From NCBI GenBank assembly GCA_029582165.1, contig CM055870.1:1655298-1719297 (forward strand): 64,000 nucleotides of DNA. Direction: 5' to 3'. Positions 56,343-64,000 of this stretch are shown piece by piece; position 1 is the stretch's first letter, and each line of letters starts with the position of its first letter. This stretch comes from Portulaca oleracea. Its lineage: Eukaryota > Streptophyta > Magnoliopsida > Caryophyllales > Portulacaceae. Both the position numbers and the translations under genes were made by a program. The notes beneath the pieces were generated by a model, which did no database searches, had not been told where the DNA came from, and was given only the letters and a program-made list of their open reading frames with translations.

Positions 56343-57917
56343 CCCTTACGAACTTAGCTAGGCATGTTACTAGCTAGAAGGAAACTTGTGATTATTACAT
56401 GGTTATCTTTGAGAGCTTGAGAATGATTTTGTGTGATTGACAGCACTTTACATGCATGTTTCCTAAAGAATTGATGTTCTCCGTCTCAACCGGGACTTGG
56501 AAAGACAACAACTACGTACTCTATGCTTTTTCAACTTTAGATAATCTATGCCCCTTTGGGGTTAATTTAGGGGCAAAGTACTAATTGGTAATCAATTAAC
56601 GAGAGTTTTATCTTGATATAGTGTCAAAACTTAAGATTATGTAGTACCTTAAATATTATTGACAATTTCAATCATTTTTGTTTGATGTTATATATTTTTA
56701 ATATTGGATTATAGTAATGGCAAATAATTTTTTCTGATAGTATTCAACAATAACGGTATACCATCGAGTTGGACAAGCTTATAAGTACCGAGTTCGACAA
56801 GCTTATAAGAATTGTTTGGATGTTGATGTCGGACATGAATGAAGACGGGGATATGTTTGTAGGGACTCTCCTAATGAAATGTGAAGTGTGGTTCCAATAC
56901 TAGCAAAATTATCTCGAACATGCTTGTCAATGGTGAAGCTCGTCCTAAGTTCGTTGGAAATATGTCATACAAAAGTTGTCTTTAAATGGGACTTAGTTGG
57001 ATCGCAAGGAGGATAAGTGTATAAGGGGAGGATGATCAACTCTCATATTAATTAAAATCTCAACAATTAGGAAGACTCACTTTCAATTACCTTGAATTCT
57101 GAATTGTGTGCCTCCTGGTTTCGAGGATTATATCCCCAAGGTATCAAAAGCTAAATTAGACAAAAGAGGACGAAGAATGCACTGCTGAAATCTAAATGGC
57201 ATATGATTAATTAGGCAAACGACTCTTATGATCACTCCTCTTAGGAGTTCAGAAAATGCGCTAAGCATGGCAAGATCCTTCGAGCTGATGGATTGCCCAA
57301 TAGTGCGATAATGAGGAAGATTCGGAAGATATCATAACCGATAGTCTAGAGTCGGAAGCATGTTTAACGGTAGATATAAGTAACAAGACGAGCATAAAGA
57401 TTTTGGGTTGCCATGAAGCGATTGCAAAAGTGCACACTTCAAGAAGAAATTTCAAAAAGATAGGAAATCTTCGCTGCAGGAAAATTTTGAAAACATCTAT
57501 GAATGTGCATGACATTGATATGATTTTGGTCGTGCCTTAGTTGTTTGTAGGGTTACTAGAGCCTCCTAAGGTGCTTTGAGCAATTTTTCGATTGTCTTTT
57601 AAAATTGTGTTATTTGTTATTGCTTGAAGTTTAACTATTGCATGGATTAACTTCGGCCTTTTCACCTCTTTCGACAATCGAAAGGACAAAATATTTCCAT
57701 TATAAAAAGACTGGTCCAACACAATTCGGTCCAAATTCAATGTTGCCATAAATTCATCTATGCTTCGTTATATTCTCCAAAAGGTGGCCTCCTACTGTTG
57801 TCCTGTGAGAGTGAGTAAATACAGACAGGTAGATATATCAAACATGCATTATTTGGAAGGCAAGAAACAAGTGTAACATTTGTACTTTATATTTTTGTCA
57901 TTATATGTTTACAAATT
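56343..57917. other. Intergenic, no gene supported
   Basis: A 24-bp tandem duplication (CGAGTTGGACAAGCTTATAA type) lies at 56765-56812. Short open frames at 57261-57749 have no recognisable domain. Confidence 0.35.
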
Positions 57918-57991
57918 GGCCTATTAGCTCAGTTGGTTAGAGCGTCGTGCTAATAACGTGAAGGTCGCAGGTTCGAGACCTGCATGGGCCA
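57918..57991 (+). tRNA. tRNA-Ile(AAT)
   Basis: A 74-base cloverleaf: acceptor GGCCTAT pairs with ATGGGCC, D arm GCTC..GAGC, anticodon stem TCGTG..CGTGA around loop CTAATAA with anticodon AAT, T arm GCAGG-TTCGAGA-CCTGC, discriminator A. A T-run follows, suited to Pol III termination. No intron. Confidence 0.93.
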
Positions 57992-58366
57992 TTTTTTTAT
58001 ATTTGTAAAGTTCTCTGCTACCCATAGACTCAGCCAAATGTGTCACTATATAGCCAAAAATGAAGTTTGTACTAGAAACTAAATTTTGCCACTCGCCATG
58101 TCAACCAAGTTATCTTGAGGAAACTCCAAGGATTTCTCAAACAAGACAACACTATTTTCCTTCCTCTTGTTAAGGCCCTGAGACCTAGCAAAAGCGGCTC
58201 TGCACGCAACTTGACTGACAAGATTTCAATTAGATCGATTTTATTAAAGACTTACCCTTTTCTTTCTTCTAGCATGCACTTTAGAACTCTCCACAAAGTA
58301 CTCCTCAAAATTATGAGCGGTATTCGATTTGGAATGGATTGATAGAGAATCAATTTCCTACAAATT

Positions 58367-58440
58367 GGCCTATTAGCTCAGTTGGTTAGAGTGTCGTGCT
58401 AATAACGTGAAGATCGCAGGTTCGAGACCTGCATGGGCCA
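58367..58440 (+). tRNA. tRNA-Ile(AAT), duplicated copy
   Basis: Same as the copy at 57918 except C to T in the D stem (GAGT, now a G-U pair) and G to A in the variable region. The flanks are also duplicated. The downstream T-run is weaker (TTGTAAATTATTTA). Confidence 0.9.
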
Positions 58441-58615
58441 TTGTAAATTATTTATATATTTGTAATGTTTTCTGCTACCCATAGACTCAGCCAAATGTGT
58501 CACTATACATCCAAAAATGAAGTTTGTACCAGAAACTAAACTTTGCCACTCGCCATGTCATCCAAGTTATCTTTCTTTTCCTTCCTCTTGTTAAGGCCCC
58601 GAGACCTAGCAAAAG

Positions 58616-60028
58616 CATGGACATTTGTGACATCCCTCAAATGACTGAGAACATCACAAGTTGGGTTTGAGATGGTTCTTTCAAAGTCCCATCGAATCGC
58701 CACCAGGTGATGCTTCGGAGAGAAAAACGTTCGGATTGAGCTGAGAGTTTGTGAGGTCTCTCCTCCAAAATTAACAAAAAATATATACTACATTAAATGA
58801 TATTTTATTAAAAAAATTTCATGACCTAGAATGAAGTTTTAGACATTGGACATATAAGGGATATTACATAACTTTATCAATAAGGTAACATATCATTGCA
58901 TAAATATACATGGCATCAAGAACCTTCTGATTCTAGATGTCCACAATATTGTTTAAAGATCATATATGAATAAAATAGCAACGAGAGGAAGACATTAAAG
59001 ATATGACCCATGAAATAAGCATAGCCATGAAAGTCACACTTCATAAACGAATGGTGTATACTAAAAGAATACCTACAGAAGAGGTAATCAAACTCTACAT
59101 CATGCTTCCTTTGAACAAAATAATAAAATGAGTGTTTGGGTTGTGGCTATAACTATCAATGAATGGATTATGATTATGAATTTATGATTTATGAATGAAT
59201 AACCTTACCTCATCGCACACATTCATATGTCTTGTTTTAATTGGCTTCACTCCTTGCCAACTCACGAGCCAGAAAACCTACATAACACAACTATATTTAT
59301 GGGGCATTTTATCAAATTTTATCGTAATATTTTAATATATAATTTATGGGCATTGAGTTCTATAAGCACTGTTATATAACCATTCTTTTTAGTATTGTTC
59401 TTATTAGCATGTTATGTCTCTATAAAATTTTATGATCAGTATTGTAGATTTGTAGTGTATTTTTATGAACATTTATAGAGTCTTATAAGCTTTACTTTTT
59501 TTAACAATTGTAGTGTGTTTTTATGAATACAATTTTATGAGTACCACATTACACAATCTGTTTATAAACATCATTCTAGTGATTTTATGAGCATCATTGT
59601 AAAGTCTTATAAACTTTACTATACGCTCGGGATCACAGTTGACATACTGAAGATGGAGAGGGTAATATTTACGCAAGATAAAAATAGAGTCTAATTAACT
59701 AGTGTAGTTACTAGTTAGCATAACAATTCTTGAAATGTATTTAATTTTAATTATTTATGTATTACATATTACTGTATAATATTGCAATGCAAAAGGTATA
59801 ATCACAATCACAATAGATTTTCAAAGGTGGCTCGAGGTTTAATGTGAGAAGCAAGAAGTTGGTCATTTTAATAAGATTGGGCATGTGAATTGTGAAGTGA
59901 AAACTTGATTTGATTTGGTGACATGCAAGAGTGTTATTGGTCATTTCAAAGGGGAAAACGGAGGGGTTATCTGTCACTATTCACTGCTATTCATGATATT
60001 CATTATCATATAAAAGAAAGCAAAAAAT
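58616..60028. other. Intergenic; degenerate TTTATGA-type repetition
   Basis: Between 59320 and 59630 short phrases such as TTTTATGA, GTCTTATAA and ACTTTACT recur irregularly. No gene is supported. Confidence 0.35.
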
Positions 60029-60362
60029 ACTCGGAGGTATCCCAATATTTGGGGAAACTATTTGTTGGTATCCCAACTTTTCAAAATTAATTTTGAGTTA
60101 CCCTTACTTTTTGGGTTAGTAATTATTTGGTGTTTTTTCGGCCATTAATTTTATTAAACGACCGAAATACCATCATTCTTCTTCTTCAAGGTATTTCTTC
60201 AAGAAGGGAAGAACAAGGGCATTTTGGTCACTTAATAAAATTGATGGTCGGAAAAACACCAAATAATTACTAACCCAAATGTAAGGGTACCTCAAATTTA
60301 GTTTTGAAAAGTTGGAGTACCAGATAAACATTTCACCAAAAATTAGGGTACCTCACAGTAAT
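60029..60362. mobile_element. Foldback MITE
   Basis: The left arm (GGTATCCCAATATTTGG, TTGGGTTAGTAATTATTTGG, TGGTGTTTTTTCGGCC) and right arm (GGTCGGAAAAACACCAAATA, ATTACTAACCC, GGGTACCTC) are inverted repeats of about 110 bp. Target duplication unclear. Confidence 0.6.
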
Positions 60363-60427
60363 TTAACCTTTGTTTAGCATGAACTGAAACAAAGAATGGT
60401 GAATATAGTGTGCAAATTGGATATTAT

Positions 60428-60762
60428 GGCCCTGTTCTTTTATACGATTGGCAATCTGCGGTGTCACAGCTCACTACACTTTGCCACAACTCACCACAAC
60501 ATACCATTTCACCACAACCGACCCCAACTTTTTCCAATAATTTTTTCACGATTACCAATACAATATTTACATATATATATATATACAAAAAATCCATCAA
60601 TCACTTTTTCCAATAATTTTTTCACACCAATACAATATTTATATATACACAAAAAACCCACCACAACATACCAACAACTCACTACAATTCTACCATACCT
60701 ACCACAATTTCACCACATTATATCGCGTCATACCGCAAAACACTGCATAAAAGAACAGGGCC
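60428..60762. mobile_element. Tourist-like MITE, family T2, best-preserved copy
   Basis: The ends GGCCCTGTTCTTTTATACG and TGCATAAAAGAACAGGGCC are near-perfect inverted repeats, flanked by TAT on both sides (60425-60427, 60763-60765). Confidence 0.8.
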
Positions 60763-61651
60763 TATGTTTGGGTTCAAGAACATACATCTTGGCTGAATAG
60801 TAGCACTCATACTTTTAGCTAAATATTTCTGGAAGAAGCTTTGGAGTCTTAATATCTCACCCCGAATCAAAACTTTTGATGGAGGCTTGCCCACTCTCTA
60901 GCTCGCCTTCGACCATACATCTAGTCCGTTCACGTTTGGTTGGAGGAGGGTCCCGAGAAATCCTTATCCTTAGTCTGGGATAATATGTACAGTTTCTTAA
61001 ATGATAATGAATAAATCAGCTCGTTTAGCGGTTTCCCCAAAACAAAAAAAAAATATTAAAAATTAAAGCTTCAAATTAGAATCGCTCAACCACATTTTTT
61101 AATGGGCTACCCTTCTTTCACTACTATAGATTTTGGGGAGTAATTAACTAAGCCCACACCAACCCTTTTTTTCCTAAAGAAACAACTTGAATGAGATAAT
61201 AAGTTTATCACATAATGTAATGTTTGTCATTTTCTAATTGAGTCATGAACAACTTTAGATTATATGAGTAAAACTAATATAAGCAAATTTATAGAAAATA
61301 TAATTCATTTTACTAGTTCAGCTGTCTACATGCTAAAAGCTATACACCCAATTGTTGCTTTTGTAAAACAATAAGCTGCATTTTCTCAAAACTATCTATA
61401 TGCTAGAATTACCACCTGTTTGGTACAAAATTATTTATACTTATATGATAGAAAAGCTAACACACAATACAGGATGATCCCATGCAAAATCAGTATAAAA
61501 TCTAAGACTACTGATGATGAATGAAGTGAATTGAATTGAATTGAATGTAACACCCCACCATCATAAGAATCCAAAGTGCCAGAAATAGTTTGCTCCCCAC
61601 AAACCCCAACATGACTTTGTTATCTTTCACTTAACTGATAAAAGTGCATGA

Positions 61652-61663
61652 CCCCCCCCCCCC
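61652..61663. repeat. Poly-C run
   Basis: Twelve consecutive C residues, unusual in this AT-rich DNA. Confidence 0.9.
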
Positions 61664-61841
61664 TCATCAATTCCCATCCTTTAATTAAATTTGATATCTT
61701 CCCATTACTAAAGCATACACATTGATGTTGAATATCTCATATCTTATGTGGGTCTCTTACCCATCAAAAACAAGCCTCATAATTTGCTCCCTTTCATCAT
61801 TTTTCCTTACATGCAACCTCATACTCTCCTCCCTTTCATTT

Positions 61842-61847
61842 TATAAA
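61842..61847 (+). promoter_or_regulatory. Possible TATA box of the BG1-like gene
   Basis: TATAAA lies 79 bp upstream of the ATG at 61921, in a CT-rich promoter context. Confidence 0.45.
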
Positions 61848-61920
61848 CCACATTCTCTTCTCATTTTTCTCTTCATAACTCTCCCATCCCAAAGGGGGAA
61901 AATAAAAGAGAAAAAAAACT

Positions 61921-62901
61921 ATGTCTAGCTTAGGCAAGGCAGATCACTACAAACCCTCCCGTAGCCGGCGGAACGACTCCGGCGAGCTCGATGTGTTTGA
62001 GGCCGCCCGGTACTTCTCGGGGTACAATGACGGTTATGCCCTTGGTGGGAGTGCAAGTAATTACTTGATGGCTAGGGAAGAAAACCAGGGGTATTTTAGG
62101 GCAGGGAGAACCAGTCTTGACCTACCCTCTTACAAGCACCACCACCACCACCACCAATACAACCACCCAAAGGTTCCAAACCACCACCACAGCCACCACG
62201 AGAACCACCAGAAACACCACCGGCAACAGCAAATAAAAGACAAGAAATACAAGCAACCGAGTTCGCCGGGTGGCAAGCTAGCCCACTTCCTAAACTCCCT
62301 CTTCACCCAAGCCATAACCTCCAAGAAAAAGCCCTCAAAATCGACGAAAAAAGACGATGAAGATGACGGTAGCCCTAGCAGTGGAAGAAGAAGGAGAAGG
62401 AGCAGCTGCAGCATTAGCCATTTTAGTACTTCTGTGGATACAAAATCAGTCTACTCTTGCTCCAGCTTCGGGTTTCGATCCCCTCCTTATAATCTCAACA
62501 ACCCACCCAAATCTTTCAGGAATAATAATAATAATAATAATAGCTTTTCTGATCATCATCATCCCAAGAAGAAGAAGGATGATGATCATGAGCAAATTAC
62601 CAGAGGGTCAAAATTAGGTCATTGGGTAAATGGTGAAAAATGCAAGGTTAAAAATGGGGGGAAAACAGAGGATTCAAACAAGAAAGAAACATTGAAGAAG
62701 TTGATAAAGGAAGAAGAAGAAGAAGAAGAAGAAGAAGAAGAGGATGATGGGAGTGATGAAAGTGATTCAAGTTCAGATCTTTTTGAGCTGCAGATTGATT
62801 ATGGATTTGGGTTATGCTCAACTGGGTTGCCTGTTTATGAGACTACTTGTATGGATGCCATCAACAGATCTTCAGTCAACAATGGCCCCATCCAAACCTG
62901 A
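61921..62901 (+). CDS. BIG GRAIN 1-like protein
   Basis: This single exon encodes 326 residues. Recognisable blocks are GELDVFEAARYFSGYND (21-37), SPGGKLAHFLNSLFTQ (115-130), SSDLFELQ (284-291) and GLPVYETT (302-309), an order I associate with plant BIG GRAIN 1-like proteins, membrane-associated positive regulators of auxin response and transport. Between them lie low-complexity tracts: histidine-rich (73-100), arginine (156-160), asparagine (201-207) and eleven glutamates (264-274). No signal peptide or clear membrane helix is seen. The SSDLFEL block is shared with other plant signalling regulators such as MAKR/BKI1 proteins, so assignment to that wider group is the main alternative. Confidence 0.6.
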   Translation: MSSLGKADHYKPSRSRRNDSGELDVFEAARYFSGYNDGYALGGSASNYLMAREENQGYFRAGRTSLDLPSYKHHHHHHQYNHPKVPNHHHSHHENHQKHHRQQQIKDKKYKQPSSPGGKLAHFLNSLFTQAITSKKKPSKSTKKDDEDDGSPSSGRRRRRSSCSISHFSTSVDTKSVYSCSSFGFRSPPYNLNNPPKSFRNNNNNNNSFSDHHHPKKKKDDDHEQITRGSKLGHWVNGEKCKVKNGGKTEDSNKKETLKKLIKEEEEEEEEEEEDDGSDESDSSSDLFELQIDYGFGLCSTGLPVYETTCMDAINRSSVNNGPIQT

Positions 62902-64000
62902 TCTTTTCTTGGATTTCATTTTAGTTTTTCTTTTCCCTTTATAATTGGGACCTAGCTTGTTTCTCTTCTACGGTGTTGGTTTTATGAGGTGTTCAATATT
63001 CATATATGGGGTTCATTTGTTTAGATGGGCTTCTTGCTGAACTGTAATATTGTATTGCATGAAATTACGAATTAGTTGTATGCTCCATCTATAGACTATA
63101 GTTGTGGATTTTGATTAATTGAAATTGATGAAATGTTATTCAGGAAAGTCGCCTTAACAAACTTGAGTTTATATTTTTTTTTATTTATGACAATTTTACA
63201 TCCAGACATATATAGGAGTATTTATATACACACACAAATACGTACATGCATGCATACATACACATTGTTAGAATACAAAATCATCATTGATCTTTCAACT
63301 ATTAGTTTAAATTTTTGATTTAGATGGTTCCATATGATATTAGAGCCAAACTGAGTTAGAGGCCTCAAGTTAGTTTGAATGTCAATGTCCCTCATATTTA
63401 TTTGCGCAAATGCACACTTCAAGCAGTTAGCTAGCTATTTGTCTGTTCAAAATTTATCTTGGAAATGTGGAGTGTTTTAAAACCTTCATTTTCTCTTCAA
63501 TTAGATCCAATATTTTGTAATTGTTAGCTAGAAAAGTAATTGTTTCCTTTAAATTATCACTCTTTTTTCTTTATGCTTTTATTAGAGAAGATAATCTTAA
63601 AAAAGCATTCTTTGGTAATTTTCAGTGACAATTTTACATCAGAGCCCTAAAAGCCTAAAATCCCACCTTAAATTCCAACCTAAAATCAAACCTCCTAATT
63701 TAAAAATACACAACTATATATTATATGCTTATAATTATATTGTAAAACAAACGGTCGATAACTTTTCATTGTCGACGAAAACAAACAAACAAACAAATAT
63801 ATGATATCAGTTATAAGCTTTTGAAATGGAGAAGATAAAGTGACTGTTACTGTTGGTAGTGAAAGTTACGGCACCACTTCTATTATCCGCACAGTTAGAG
63901 TGTCACATAAATACATAATGCATTATGCAATAAACTTAGGAGGTGCCAAAAAAATGTGGTAAGAATATTTTTTGGTTCAAAATTGAAATGAGAAGTACGG
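62902..64000. other. 3' flank and intergenic DNA
   Basis: The BG1-like 3' region is followed by a partial dispersed repeat at about 63290-63425 (GTTCCATATGATATTAGAGCC, related to the block at 26180-26760). No further gene is supported. Confidence 0.4.

Larger units (their letters stand above)
57911..58615. repeat. Tandem duplication of a tRNA-Ile block
   Basis: About 57911-58200 and 58360-58615 share the tRNA, a CTACCCATAGACTCAGCC stretch, GCCACTCGCCATGTCA and CCTTCCTCTTGTTAAGGCCC, with moderate divergence and small indels. Confidence 0.75.

Noticed and set aside
57261..57749. Possible retroelement gag remnant on either strand
   Set aside because: I could not identify a zinc knuckle or any other gag or pol motif.
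59320..59630. A tandem satellite
   Set aside because: The recurring phrases have no regular period; the stretch is better described as degenerate AT-rich repetition.
62130..62414. A minus-strand frame rich in Leu and Trp
   Set aside because: It is the complement of the His- and Ser-rich tracts of the BIG GRAIN 1-like gene.

Overview
The window is plant nuclear DNA: AT-rich, intron-containing genes with GT..AG junctions, two nuclear-type tRNA-Ile genes, and very many short transposable elements. An AP1-type MADS gene with a euAP1 C-terminal motif points to a core eudicot. I cannot name the species from sequence alone.

Layout. 1-9,700: part of an LTR-type repeat at the left edge, several MITEs (one nested in another), and one small single-exon gene (7311-7649). 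9,700-24,000: a tandem cluster of related membrane proteins sharing an N-terminal LNRFLFFQQ-proline motif. J1 (10093-11919) is a four-exon gene ending in a J-domain with an HPD motif. A truncated copy lies at 12863-13253. Two larger duplicated units, A (14311-17792) and B (19415-22314), carry the same first exon but no J-domain exons; each is followed by an RBR-type E3 ubiquitin ligase ORF. A shorter, divergent relative is on the minus strand (23395-23901). 24,000-32,000: a solo LTR with perfect target-site duplications, dispersed repeats, a membrane-anchored RNase H-like gene (29566-30516) and an RraA-like aldolase gene (31377-31880). 32,587-39,817: NOP14, a ribosome-biogenesis gene on the minus strand with 14 exons readable and the first coding exon not found. 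41,900-43,600: a decayed caulimovirid-like (endogenous pararetrovirus) segment. 44,110-48,442: an APETALA1-like MADS-box gene on the minus strand with all eight exons. 48,700-61,800: mostly intergenic, with an LTR-like fragment, a SINE-like fragment, two nested hAT-type MITEs with perfect 8-bp duplications, a duplicated tRNA-Ile(AAT) pair and further foldback elements. 61,921-62,901: a single-exon BIG GRAIN 1-like gene.

Functionally the window mixes conserved single-copy genes (NOP14, AP1, RraA-like, BG1-like) with a rapidly changing cluster that joins protein-quality-control modules (a J-domain co-chaperone and RBR ubiquitin ligases) to an uncharacterised membrane-protein family. That cluster is the most novel content. 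Exon structures were read by eye from splice sites and reading frame and need transcript support.
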